Made by a program: the position numbers and the translations under genes
NCBI GenBank assembly: GCA_020091685.1
Contig: CM034610.1
Span: 11,158,746-11,222,745, forward strand
Length of the DNA stretch: 64,000 bases
Direction: 5' to 3'
Source: Lutjanus erythropterus
Lineage: Eukaryota > Chordata > Actinopteri > Lutjaniformes > Lutjanidae
The notes under the pieces: model-generated
Seen by the model: the letters and a program-made list of their open reading frames with translations, nothing else
Told to the model about the DNA's origin: nothing
The model's database searches: none
In this document: positions 1 through 13,800 of the stretch, piece after piece
Numbering within the stretch: the stretch's first letter is position 1
Layout: each line of letters begins with the position of its first letter

Positions 1-1053
1 ACCATTTTGAGATGCGGCAGGATGAACTCACATAAAGAGAAGGGAGGAAAAAATGGGCATTATTTCTATGAGGGAGAGGCAGCTGTTTTTTCCCCCTCCT
101 TCGCTCTCACCTTTTCTCTGCCTTTACAAGGTTATCTGTCGGGGAGATAATGAGGAGACGCAGCGCTGGGCCCACCACCGCCTGCCTGGCGCCTAATTAA
201 TCATTGATTGTAATATGGCCACTCACAACTCATCTGGGAGGAGTCCACATAGAGGAGGTGTTGACTACATGTGACCATGGCTTTGTGTGTATAAGGGGCA
301 ATTATCTGCCCCCTTCTGAGGGCTATGTAGGCAGGACAGGTCAACTGAACAAAAAATATGCCAGTCCTCAGCTGTATTGACAAAAGCCCAACTGATACTG
401 GATTTTTGGGGCCTATAACAATATTAGGGAGTAAAAAGTAAATTCTGATATCGTTATATTGGCTGATATTGTAATGATACTCCAAATGTTATTTACCACT
501 TGTGACAAAGATATGTAATGATGGCAGGATATTTTTCAGTTCAACAAGATATATTATTGGCCAAAATGACATCAGGGCATTGAAACAACAAAATTTCACT
601 GGTATTAATTTATACCACTGAAATTAATTATTAACAAACCTAAATTAACTACAAAAAACAGAACAAATAGTTCTCTAAATTTAACTTGAATTAAGAAAAG
701 GGATCAAATATACAGAAAATGCCGCCAATAAAACAAAAAAAATCTGCATTATGCCCTTTAAAAAAAAAGTTTTCATATCAGTGCATATCACACAACATAT
801 GCACAGATACCAAAACAGACCGATTTAGCTGTGACATGTCAGTATCTGCTGACCAATACATCTGTCTCTAGTATTGACCTGCAGCCTATAGGCTATGGCT
901 GCTTCTTTACTGCATTCAAACAAGATTTCTGCAGAAGCGGATTGAAGAAACAACACACATCTACATTTTATCAGTAATTAAAGCTTAACATTTGTATTAA
1001 TTTTCTCAGTGCTGTTAAGTGTGTATGGCTCCGTCTGAACTGTATATACTTAC
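1..1053 (-). other. trrap: trrap intron 31 (part)
   Basis: No TRRAP exon is seen here on the minus strand. Bases 1-200 are GC-richer and end in CCTAATTAATCATTGATTG, an AT-core motif pattern often seen in enhancers, but there is no proof of function. The stretch around 380-860 has transposon-like GATAT/CCGAT sequence. Confidence 0.55.
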
Positions 1054-4000
1054 ACTGCCATCACTGCGCTGGCCTCCCTTGTGTGTTATCACAACCACCT
1101 CCATCCACTTCCTCAAGTGTTGCTGAAAAAGACAGAGAGAAAGATTGAGACTAAACTTGGCACCGACAAGGACCAAATATTTACTCAAGAAATTCAAGTA
1201 ATAAAAAATATTTTTCACCTCATAAACAATATCTCTGCTGCAAAACTTTTTTTTAATAAAAATATTTTAGTATAATACACTTGTAATTGATCATTTCAAA
1301 GAGAAAAGGCATATATAATTTTTCTCACATTTACACCTGGTCTTCATAAAAATTACTCATAAATAACCTTATCAGATTAAACATTCAGGCTATTTCAACT
1401 TTAAGAATGATCAAATATTTAGATATTCTAAAAATAAACAGTTTAAAGCCTAGCATCAACACTGCCACAGTTAAACGTAGGGGTCTAAGAAAATATTGAT
1501 ATACTTCAGTATTGCAACGTAAGGTTTTCTGATAATGTATTGATTCTCAAAAATACTGTATCATGACATTATGATGCATGCAAAGATTTATGGCAACGGT
1601 TCATTTTGTGTTGTGTTTAAACTCCAACCCCCTAACAGTGTTCTTAACCGTCATTGTTCTGATTGTAAAAAAAAATAAACTTTTGGTAGTGTTCTTTATA
1701 CCGACATAATAATTTATTTTTTAAAGTAATACATCACTTTGCTTACAGAATCACAATATATTGTGATACATATCATATTGCCAGATCCTTGCCAATACAC
1801 AGCCCTAGTTAAAAGCTTTGGTTGCCTTGTTGTCCATGTTGATCCTATGATGCTGTCAGGTGATCTGAAAAGATGTTTTGAGATGAGAAGGGGGAGGACA
1901 GAGGTTGAAATTTCTCACCATCATCTGATCACAGAACTTGTCATTGAAGGAGTTGGGGAAAAGACGTGTGACAGAGGTTAGGCGGTTCACCACGTTGAGC
2001 GTCAGGCTGCGGTAGTCACCCAGCATCATCAGCAGGGGCCGCATGTGAGTGTGGATCTGGTCCACCTCGATAGTTGCACCTTCCAGGAACTAAAAAAGAC
2101 CACAAGGTATCATCATTTACAATAACTGTTAAAATTAGTATTGTAAAAGAAACAAGATAGTGTTGTTGAAAGATCTAAGGTGTAGGTATGCCTCTACACC
2201 TTTGAATTAAGTTTTGTTCTTATGTCATCAAATCTTAAATATCTGCTAAAGCTTTTTAAGTATTATCCAGATCTGTGACCAGATCCTTTTCCCCCAATGT
2301 GTTAAAACACATCATTTCCCTTCCACAAATCATGTTTTTCTCTACATCAGACCTGGCCTTGTCAGGTTTTCTCGCCCCATGGATTGCTTGCTACCCCCTG
2401 TGTCTCCATTAAGAAACTAAGGCCACTCAAATGAGGGCATGACCAGCCATAGACAAGCACACATGCCAACACCAAACACTGATGACGCACACGCACGCAC
2501 ACACCCTCACACAGTTGGGAGGGAATGATGCATGGCAGCCACATTCATTTTCCTCTCAGTGCTGAGAACAAACACTCCATCCTGTATCGATCGGGCCATG
2601 GCAACGCTCATTAGTGCTAGCAGGGCAGAGATGAAAGAATGGAGAGAACAGAGAATGGCTAGGCAAAAAAAAAAAAAAAAATCACAAGATAGTGAAAAGG
2701 AGTGACGGTGGTGAAGAAAGAAAATGAAGGACACAGAAATGGAAGGAAAAGGAGACAAAGAGCTTGGGGTAGATGGATAGAGAGTAAGACTGTATGGATA
2801 CTTTGATGAATAGGGACAGGAATGGTTCAGGAAGAGTGTGATAAAGCAGAGGGAGGTCCATATGAAGATAACTGGGTGGGGAAATGGTATGAGGGGAAGC
2901 TTAACAAAGAACTCCTAAGATGGCAAATGACGAGTTATACAGATAAAAGACTAATGAAGAAGGAAGGAAGAGGATAATGGAAAACAAAATAATAAAAAAC
3001 TATACTCAGAAAACAAAACATGCATAACAAGTTAAACAAAGTACCATAATAGCAAATGATACCATAGATAAATTAAGGTGGAAATCATGAGGGTGATACA
3101 GTAAAAGGCTATTGCAAAGGTGTAGTATTAAAAAGGATTTAAAGGGTGCCCAAAAAATTCACTAATCTGATCTGGGGTAGACCACTTGTTAGCTTAAGGG
3201 CACAGTCTTTAATCCAGATTTAGAAAGGTCATGTCTGTGGGTCTCAGGCTGTGGTCTTGCTCAAAGGGAATTGCAGCTGAAGTGAGTGATGTAACACAAG
3301 ACTGAGCTTCCTATTTAATCAATAAACACTTGAAATTAATTTCAGATCAATTCAAGAATAAACTGGAAGCCAAGATAAAGATGCAAAGATAAGAGTGAGA
3401 TAAAAGACAGTTAACAAAGTTAACAAACATATTGCAATAGGTGGTGCAGATGAAAATTTGTTCAGAGGTTTCAAAATGCAGCTGAGCTAAACATTTCCAC
3501 AGCTTTGAGATTTTGGATGTAAACCATATCAAAAATAAAAAAAAAAACAGCATTTTTTCTTGTTGAGTGCTGTGTAAGTTGACAAGCACAATTCATCAAC
3601 GTAATCAACATCACTGATTACGAAAACACATTGATTTGCATATGGTGCAACAAAGTGTTGTTATGAACTGCTATGCCTGGTCAGAGCATAGATTCAACAA
3701 GATGCAGAGAGCGAGACTCGCCACAATAATGAGATGCAACAGTTTAGCTATCTTAACTAGACGTGACTTGTCACAGCAGGACAGCTGCTCCGCACAAGCA
3801 CTGGAAGTGAAGCACAAAGCGACTCCTGCAGCTGCAGCATTGTCCTGTTTACTTTGTATCAGCACCCAAACACAATATATGAGGATTATCAATACATGGA
3901 ACATGTTTGTGTTAGTAGAAGTCAGATTTTCTAGATATTTCTACATCAAACCCAAGTTAAAAGTGATGTCCGCACCACTGCTGTTAACTTTATACCATGT

Positions 4001-5373
4001 GTCATCTAACAGTATTATTCTGCCGTTTAGTAGTTTGTATTCTGTTTATCAGCCACACATGACAAAGAAATAACTACAACTGGCATTAAAGGCGCTCTGT
4101 AATTCGTTTCAGTCTGCAGAAAAACAACGAAAAGTATTTCCTTTGGCTCACACAGATGCAAAAATACACTGCCAGTGATCATCTTATACACATATGACTA
4201 AGTTTTAACTCAAAATACTGATTTTTCAGTTCAGTAAAGAGTTGACAGTGTTAGTGATTAAAGTGATATGCATCACAGCTCCTTTTGAATTTGAGGTCCA
4301 GTAATTTGCTGATCAGGCATCTGACATGGAAACTATTGAATAGGGTGTAAAATTAGGCAAATTTTAAAATCTGCCACCACTATCATGTAATGTGCTTTGT
4401 GTGTCTATTAATGAGAATTAATAGTGTGTCTAATATTAATGAGACACATTTTGATACTAACTTTAGGTAAATAGTTAAATAACTGAATAATAACAAAAAT
4501 AATAATTTGATCAATCAATAACTTAATCGATAGATTAATTGAAAAATTACCAGAGAGATTAATTATTAGAAGCAGCCCTAAAGTTGACAGTGCTTTTGGA
4601 AATATGAGAAATTGTTCACTTCTGAAAAGTGTCTTTCAATACCAAAAAGGATCAGGATACGCTTAAAGATTATGTGTTTGAGGGGTGAAAGCAATTATCA
4701 TTGTAGGATTTCCTGTAAGTCATGATGTAATGTGTTATCACCCAAAATCTAAACCAATTACAAAGCAACACGAAAAGGATGAGAGACATTGCACCGACCT
4801 TCCTCATGCATGCCTCTCCTGCTTCCTGCAGTTCATTGTTGGTGGAGTTGAGGGCTTTAAACAGGGCAGCAATGATCTTCTCTCTGGACTGTGGTAAGTA
4901 ATTACAGGCTGCCAGGGCATCTAAAGAGAAAAGAAACCATGAGTCTCACTCAACACTTCCAACCAAATAAGAAACATGTCACATTATTTAAACACTATTA
5001 CAATTTTAATATGATAGTTCACTTCACACAGAGATTTTTTTTTTTTAAAGATGGAGCCAAAATATTGTCAGCAACAATGAACAAAACAGTCTCTGCTAAC
5101 ATGATAGTATTCACACTATCAAATTATAATGAATTACCAATTCTATATATTTAGCTTAATCCAGAATGACTTGCAAAGAACGCAAAAGAGGAACAAGCGT
5201 CACTTGCAATTTTCCAACAATACAAGGAACCAATATATAGTTTAGCATGGCCTACTCACTGAGAGCAGCGATGCGGAGGGGAACCAGAGAGGGGAGGCTC
5301 TTATAACAGGGCAGCTTCATCAGAGCAGCATCCTCTGCTTCACACAGATTCAACAGCTAGACAGAAAGGGGAA

Positions 5374-5429
<56 letters not shown>

Positions 5430-7809
5430 TATCAGGTCAATAATAACAGTGATAAAAGTGCTAATTTAATAGATTTTTGTTAAATAGAGTCCACTGTGTA
5501 AAATGTTTAAGGTGGATGCACATACATTTCTATATTCTATATGCAGATGGCTTTGCAACATATGACACTGTGCAATATGTCATTAAATGTAAATGTCATT
5601 AAATAATAACAAAATTATGTACATGTGATAAAAATTAAGAGAACAAAAGTCACGTCAGTGACTTCATCTTGCATACCTCTGTGTAGAAGACCTTGTGCTC
5701 CATGACATTGAGGTCCATTGTGAAGAGACGGGGCTGCAGGGTAGTGCAGAAGGTGTTTCCTTCCATCAGGCCAATCTGGGCATTGGCAGGCTGGTGGCGG
5801 AGCAGGTGTTTCTTGGGAGGAACCATATCTTGCAACACCTAAAGAGAAGGAAACCCAATGAAAACAATCAATTCATGTGGAAGCAAAGACATATTATACT
5901 TCAATCAAGTGTTGCTTCAAAACTGAGAGTCTCAGAAGGCATGAGTCCAGGGTTATCACTCAGACACTCCATGAATGAAACCTATATTGTACTGAGACTA
6001 AAGAGAAAGGCACATTTTACACAAAACATTTGTCTATTACAGCATGAAATCAAGATATACAGTTACAGAAAACTTGACAGTCCTTGGTTTCACCTCTTTG
6101 TGTGGCTCCATGATGACGGTAACACTCTTGCCAGTGACGTGGGCCAGCACCTGCAGGGAGTGCATGGCCTGCTTTCTGACAGTCGAGTTGGGGGATGTGA
6201 CCTCTCTGACCAGGTCATGTGTGACCATGCGGAAAGACTTGTCCTGGGCAGCCAGCAGCTCCTCAGTCTTTTCTTCATCTTTCAGTGGAGTGGCACAGCG
6301 CACGAGCAACTGCTCCAGGGTGGTCTTAGCCATGGCCACTGCTCCATTTGACACCTTATGAAAATCAATAAGGTAGTAAGTACAATGCCGCTGCAGTCAC
6401 AGTACAGTGGTGACATACAGGAGCAAAGTTGCCACACTGCACAAGCTGCAAGCCTTTGTAAAACATCATGTGAAGAAGAAGTCAACAACAAATTGAAGTA
6501 AATCTTCCAAATCATTTACTCCTTTTGAAATTATTCTGTAATTTCCTCTCACCTCTCCAGTGAGGTCCATCATGACAAAAAGCAGGGCCTTAAGAAAGGT
6601 GAGTTGGTTCTGCAGCACCCAGATCAGAGGAAGTCTCTCCATCAGGAACTTGATGGACACCACACCACCAAGCTTGGCATACCAGGCCTGCTCATAGCAG
6701 CAGGCACACAGACGCTCCACAATGTAGGAGAATAAGGGCAGCTGGCACGCCTGAAGATTTAAACAAGAGGCCCGGATGATTAACTGCTTCTCATTTAAAA
6801 ACTACACACAAATGAAAACATATGTCAAATACAAAGGAATGTTTATGAAATGACAAAACCCAATGCATTTGATTAAAAATGCATTCAAGTTTCATTTAAA
6901 CTCAAATATGTAAATGCAAGTAATCAGTTTGTCAAAATAGTTATTTTCAGTAGCTTGATCTTGAACATTACTGAGAGTGAAAGCATTTCCTAAGTTATAT
7001 TAATGGCCGACACAGTTAACCACGGCTACATAACACAATGACCATTAAGTGCTCATGTTTTTATTACATTCACACACGTCAGTGACTTACCCTCTCCTTG
7101 GAGCCAAGGATGATGCTGGCCACGTCAAAGATGACAGCCAGGGCCACTTCTCCAATCTTACACAGCTCCTTCTCTTCATACGCCATGCAGATAGCTATGG
7201 CATCAATCAGAACCAGCGGATCCATTCCCTTTGAGCCGTTCTCCTCACTGTGAAACATGGCTGTGCTTGGCTGGCTGCCAAGCTGATAGGATGGTAGCAA
7301 AAACGGACCTGGGATTAAGGAGGAAGACAAGACGAAAGAAATTACATTAAATGGGAAATTTGTGAATTTTAATATAGATTAAAAGATGTTAGAGCTACAC
7401 TGATGTGTTTTAGTACATGTGACTTTAAAATTGTTTTTTATCTTGCATCAAATGCAAAATGAAAAAGACAGAATTTTAATAAAGCCAGAGAAAAGACAAA
7501 AGTGGAAAGTGACTGATTTTCTTGTGCAGCTGGGAATAGCTGCCAATGCCAGGGCAAAACAAAAAGCTAATATTAGATGTTGAGAGTATGAAGAGCACCG
7601 GTCCCTCACCACACTGCTGCGCCACAGCGACCATGGTGTAATGGCGAATAAGGCTGGCCACGAAGGGGAGCGCACTGGGCCTCAGGTCCTTTATCACAGC
7701 AGACATGAACGCCCCAGTCAAGGCTTGTTCAAAAGTTCTGCGGGCAGGTGTGTCTTGTGCTTTGTAGCGGTGAGAAATGATGACATTGGGGATCCACTTT
7801 TCTGTGAAG
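1054..7809 (-). CDS. trrap: trrap coding exons 23-31 (residues 983-1482)
   Basis: Exons, in gene order: 7809-7610, 7308-7091, 6750-6553, 6354-6094, 5838-5677, 5356-5260, 4920-4799, 2089-1919, 1122-1054. Landmarks are [20 protein letters not shown] (exon 23), [19 protein letters not shown] (exon 24), [20 protein letters not shown] (exon 25), [19 protein letters not shown] (exon 26), [20 protein letters not shown] (exon 27), [19 protein letters not shown] (exon 30) and [18 protein letters not shown] (exon 31). Exon 31 ends in a consensus donor (GTAAGTAT), and no later exon is visible in bases 1-1053, so the next coding exon is outside the window. The exon 29 donor is unusual (AAG/GTCGGTGC) but is the only GT that keeps frame with exon 30. 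A 51-bp (GT)n tract, read in gene orientation, lies just before the exon 28 acceptor. Confidence 0.95.
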
Positions 7810-10800
7810 CTAATGGGGGAGAAAGCAATGCAATGAATTAAACATTAACAAAGGCAAGATAATAACATGTGGCAATGCCACTGAGACTTTGTTTAAGCTC
7901 AAAAATCATTTAATGGTTTGTGTTCAGCCCATTCAAGATTTCAAAATAAAGGTCCAAGTCCATTTCCTGTCTGCAGTCCCCAAACCCTGATTCTCCGTCT
8001 TTAAATTTTCCTCTCTTCTCTTAGCTCCTTCTGCCTTTCTATTCCTCTGCCTCCCTCTTTGTCCCCTGTTGGTATTTTTGTTATTTACTGCTGCTGAAGG
8101 CAACTGGGCCGTGGTGTGATTGAGCAGCTGTTTTCTCCATGCTTGAGCTTGTGTTTTATAATGCCACACGCCAGGGGCAGACCTGATGGATCGCTTCATT
8201 TCATTATTGCCATTTAAAAGACTACTCTTTGGAGGAGTAGAGAGAAGAAGTGGAGGGAGGGTGAGAGACAAAGAGAGAGGGGCTTGAGAGGAAAAATGTG
8301 AGTGAGGAACATGGCGGGTGGAGAAAGTAGGGAGGTGACGTGGTTGACAGAATGTCAGATCAAATGCCCCTCACTCATTCAAGGGGCTGCCCCTCCAACA
8401 CTGCTGCAATCTCTCCAGTTGGCATTTCATGATTTGCTCTATGCATCTTGTTTTCTTGTTTGAAAGGTTGTACCTACAGTGACCAAATACTGAGGCAATG
8501 AGAGATGGTGTGAGGAAGATGACGGGAGAAAGAGACAGAAAAAAGGAGACAAAATCTTTCAAGACAAATCGAGACATCTGACAAAAGGAGGCAGCAGGTG
8601 CAGGCCCCCGATCATAACTGACACACTTCATTATCCCTGCAGAAATGTGCACACAGACGTATTCATGCACATGAGAGTATTAGTGCATAATGACAGGAGA
8701 GTGTAAGGGGCATGGTGTAGCGTAAACAGACAGAGGAAAGTCAATTAGCCCCTGCCCGGGGATCAATGATGGTAATGTGACTAACCCACCCGACAACCAA
8801 CCCCCCCTTCCTGTTTGTCTGTTCATATATGTGTCTCCGCCTTGCAGTGAAGCCTGTCAGAGGCTGGTGGGTGGGGGCTGAGAGTGTGTAATTAGCAAGT
8901 CGCGCTCTCAAGATGGAATTGATGAGGCAGTGTGCAATGGGGAGTGTGGCGAAGACGTGACGTGAGAGAAAGGAGGGCATGTCAGCAGGTGGCGGGACAG
9001 GGCTGGAGGTAATGGGGGGAGGGGATATACACAGAGGTGGTGTGGAAAGCAGTGGGCAGGGTAGAGGTCAAGGTCAAGTTGAGGCATGTAAAGGTTAAAG
9101 AGGGAGGATGATTGATCAGAGACCTTGCTGTTTGTAGACTGAACAGCAAACGTATTTTATCACCTCCTGCCATTTGTGTAGACTTGAGCAGCGACCTATG
9201 GTGGCTGTTAGGGTTGTTAGGAGAACTGATGCGTCACGTGACGAGTAGATTTTTAAGAAATGAATTCAAAATTCTATGATTCCAACTCCTCAAATGTGAA
9301 TATTCTCTTTGAAAGTAAACTGTGTATCTTTGGGCTGTAGACAAAAGAAGACATTTGAGGACATAATGTTGGACTTTGGAAAACAATGATGATTTTTCAC
9401 CATTTTCTGACATTTTGTAGATCAAACAACTAATCAGTTCATCGAGAAAATACTGGACAGATTAATCAACAATGAAAAAAAGTGTTAGCCCTTATGTCAT
9501 CCATCATCAAAATTAGCATTAGCATTTTAGATAAATATTTTTGGAATAATGGTCTGTCACTCTGTCAGTAAATTTAAAACTACTGCTCCAATTATGTTCA
9601 AAGTTCAGCAGCAGAAAACACTTTTGCACTCCATTACCTCCCTATTTACAACCTGCTGCCCTGAAAGTGATTTATGTCACACTTATAGATAAATCCTGCT
9701 CAGTCTTTTATCCTAGAAGGTCTGAGGAGTTTTAACTTCAGGTGGCAAAGATAAATAACAATGGCTAATTTTATTGCTTTTTCGAATAAGGTATTGAGAA
9801 TAGTGGCATTTGTATCATCTACTAAATTTGTGGTTATACTCAATAATTACATACATATGCCACAGGCCAAATCAAACCCAGAATGTTTACTTACTTGGGA
9901 TGAGACAGAAGCTGGTAGAGAGCGTGCTTGTTGTCATCCAAACTGGTCATGGCCACCAGGAAACACTTAATGACCTCCCAGGCCTGTCGTCTGTAGTACG
10001 GCTCCGTGTTGGCACTCTTCAGACAGTCTAAAGCTGTTTCTATCGCCTTGTAAGGAATATACCAGACAAATTTTACTTAAAAATCTTAAACATTTTATAT
10101 TCCAAAAATGACAAGTTCCTGTGTTGCAAATAATATGGGAATTAAATTGCAATATACAAGTATATATGTGATTCATCTGCAGGAAGTAACACAGGGCACC
10201 ATCTGGCCGAGCAAAGGTCATTATGATTGCTACATTATGGGCTGACAACCCACAGCAGCCAGGCACTTAAAAAGGGAGAAAATGAACTAATTAATGCCAC
10301 TCAGAACAGAGGGGGGAAGACGAAAAGGGTGCAAGAATAGAGGAAGAATAAGAGGAGAGATGAGGGCAGCAGAATTGAATTGTAGACCCATCACTATATT
10401 AGGATGTCAGACTGAGACTCTGACAAGTATGCTATTATTCGTTCTTAGATATAAATTTGAAGCCAAAAAGAAGAAGACTTTGAATAAACTTCTGAGAAAA
10501 CATGGTTTTCTACTGGAGTCTTGTACAGAGTACAGCCTTACTGGATAATATGTCTGAAGTGGCCAGTAAAAAATAAATTCAATAGGTAAAAGACTTGAAA
10601 GGTAAATGAAGAAATTCAGAGATGTGCAGCTCATTTCTCATGTGAGTGTTTTTACACATTGCTCTACCTGAAGAGATTCAACTTATTCAGATCAATGTTA
10701 TTCGATCTCTCCATCTACCTTACAGCACTCCAGACATGCCAACTAACTGTATGGCTGTATCACAAGCCTGCTAGAGATTCATGCCTTCAGCCTCTGCATG

Positions 10801-13800
10801 TGGGTGTGCAGCATGAGATAGTGTGTGAGGGACTGTGTGCGAGTCTGCCTGTGCCCATGATGATGGCAAACACACAGACGGATAGCCAGAAAGAAGGCGC
10901 AGCCATTAGTGAGAGTAAATAATGCCGTCATGGTGGCCCACACTAGATTGATGATTACTGACTGGGGATGAGGAGGAGAAACAGGAGATGAATTTAATTA
11001 CCTGGAGGACACACACATCTCCTCACTCATTCTCTCCCTCTCACACACACAACCCCTGACAAGGATATATGGCTCTCAGTGGGGCACAATAATGAGGAAT
11101 ATCAAGTTCTTTTACGTTTAATTCTCTCTCTAAACCTGAAATACAAAGGGATAAAAGGAAGAGAAAGGGTCTTCGTACTGAGTGAAATCATCCAAAAACT
11201 TTCCTCCTAAGAGTTCGGCAACTAGAAGTGGAGAACATCATGTAAGCATGCGCTACCAATAATAACGGCATGGTCTTACTTTCTCCATGGGTAGCTGTAT
11301 GGACGCCTTGCAGTCAGTGAATTCGGACTTGATGCTAGGTCCCTGGACCTCCGTCACCACATAATGCAACCTCTGAGACTCCTTCAGCATCTTCCTGTTG
11401 CTGCCACCAAATTTACCCAACACCCTGTAGGCTACATGGGAGATGCTCTCAGCCGGGTTACGGAGGGTGCGCCACAACGCCTGCAGCACAGGAAGAGAAG
11501 GAGGGAAATTATAAGCTTTGATGTTGATCGGAAGTGACACAGTTAAATTCTCATACAGGAAATAATCACTAATCTGTCATCACATTTTGATTAGGTCTGA
11601 GAAAAATAATAATGATATGGAGTGACAATAGACACTTCATCAATAATAATATGACAACTGTTCAATAAAATGTTCAATAGTTTCACTTAATTCCATACTA
11701 GCTACCATATGTTTAATGCATTTCAGTCATAATCAAATTGTAGTTAGATCTATTCATTTGGCACTTGAAACAGTGAACCAGTATTGTGATGAAGAGGTGC
11801 GTAAGAGATCCTGGTTCAGTGTTTTGTTTGCAAATATTGCCATGTCCATTGTTGACCACCAGAGGGCAGATATGCTGACTGATATTGAGATGATGATCTA
11901 ATGAACAGCTATGAACGAGTTACTTTTATGATCTGCCAAGCAGATGAATTGGATTGGGCAGTGCAATTACTGGTCACAATGATGAGAACAATCTCCCACC
12001 TGCATGAGCTCTGCCCTGACAGGCTGAATGTGGTCATAGAGGAAGTCAGGCTGTAGGTTGTCCACACACAGCTCCAGGGTACGAAGGCCCTGGCTGACCA
12101 GAGTCTGAGAGCCATTGAGAGCAGACACCAGCGGATCCATTAGCATCGGTAAGTAGGGCAGGAGGGAGCTCAGACGCACTGGCACTGTCAAACATAACTC
12201 CACAAATAGATCCTTCATGTGCTGCTTGTGAAGGCCACTCTGCAGCATGTTCAGACCTAAACAGCATGAAAAGGGGAGATTGGAAATTAAGCGAGAACAA
12301 AGTATTGGAGGGGGTACACCTCTTTATACCTCATGATGGTGTGTGAGGCTTTACCTTGCAGCAGGTTTGGTAGAAGGGGTAAGAACTCCTGGTAGAGAAG
12401 GTCATGGCTGCCTCCACCAATGGAGCGGAAGAGAGCCCGAAGGAGCAGGAAATAGTTGTAGGGTTCCTTTGCTGATTGGGCAAGCTCCATGGAGCTGTTC
12501 ACTATCTTGTGGAGGTGAGGCTGAGGAATTGGGGATCATCACATTAGTGAAGAGTGCCAAAGACGAGGAAAAAACACTAACCTCACACAAAAAAAAAAAC
12601 ACACAAGGACACCCACTTACCTTGAGCATCTGCTCATTCTCAGCAGCAAATAGTGACACTGATCCAAAGACTAGTTTGAAGAGCTTGAGGTAAAGGTTTG
12701 AGAGCTCAACATTAGAGCCCATCTCTGGCAGTCTCTCAAGAAGATACTCCACTAGGATGGTGGCAAATAGTGCAGATGTTGACAGGTTGGCCAGGAAAGA
12801 ATTGGCCACAATCTGGGAGACAAAAGAAAATAAGAAACTGAATTTGAGCAAAACTGATGATTTAAAACTGAAGACCTTATTATGTTCTGTACTGGCAAAC
12901 TTCTGGTTAGATATGTGAGGCAGCATTTACCTGCAGTGCATAGTTCTTGGAGATCCTCTCTACCATGTATGGCACAGTTGTCTGAAAAATCTCCTTGAAT
13001 GTGAGGGGGTTCATCATGGTGAAGACCCCAGCAAAGTGCTCCAGAACCTCTTTCTCCTCCTTCATGCGTACAGTCTGACAGTTGGCCACCCTGATGTACG
13101 TCTGCTGGTTATTGGCAACCTGTACCTGGTCAGGAAAAACATGAGTTGAGCTGTTGCTGAGCTGTTGTTGGATTTAAAGCATTTTATATATCAAAGCCAT
13201 ATCTTACTGCCATATGCTTATTTGTTTGGATTTGTTTGTTACCTGGTAGATGTCCAAGGCCTGCATGGCGTATTTTACCAGCTTGATGTAGATTTGTGTC
13301 TCTTTTGGCTGAAGCTGCTTGTTTGGAATGAACTGCGCCTCTGCAAAAAGTTTTTTTAAAAAGTAAAAAAAAAAAACAGGAATTTAGTTTAATCAAAAAT
13401 CATTGATAAATATGTATCTATATGTGGGACACATAGCTAGATCCTTTAATACAAAGTGCGTTAATGCTGTTATGGTTGTTATGGTTGTTGAACATGGATC
13501 TGTGTCCTCTCACCTCCAGGGGCCTTGCAAGAGGTGATACCCCAAGTAATCGTCTTCACTCCACACACCAATGTCTTGACTAAGCTTCGGCAGTCCGACA
13601 CCTGAAACGTCTGCTTGTCTTCCTTCTCACCAGGACGGTCAAATGGCGTTGCTGGGGGTTGAGGTGGAGCAGCAATGGGTGTGGGAGGAGCAGGAGGAGG
13701 AATGGCAGGGGTGGTGGAGGGAGTGGGTGTGGCCGGTACCCCAGGTAACGCCCCTGGGTCAACCACGCCCATCTCTGACTGGGGCTTGCACTTTTTGAAG

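Noticed and set aside
3636-4073. 145-codon plus-strand frame in trrap intron 29
   Set aside because: No domain, no neighbouring exon signals and AT-rich intronic context. The length is within chance for 64 kb scanned in six frames.
5341-5430. CRISPR-like or satellite array
   Set aside because: Simple dinucleotide repeat only, with no spacer-repeat structure. The same holds for the other arrays in the window.
5695-6351. 218-codon plus-strand reading frame
   Set aside because: It runs antisense across trrap exons 27 and 26 and the intron between them. The minus strand carries conserved TRRAP sequence with proper splice sites, and the plus-strand peptide has no recognisable domain.
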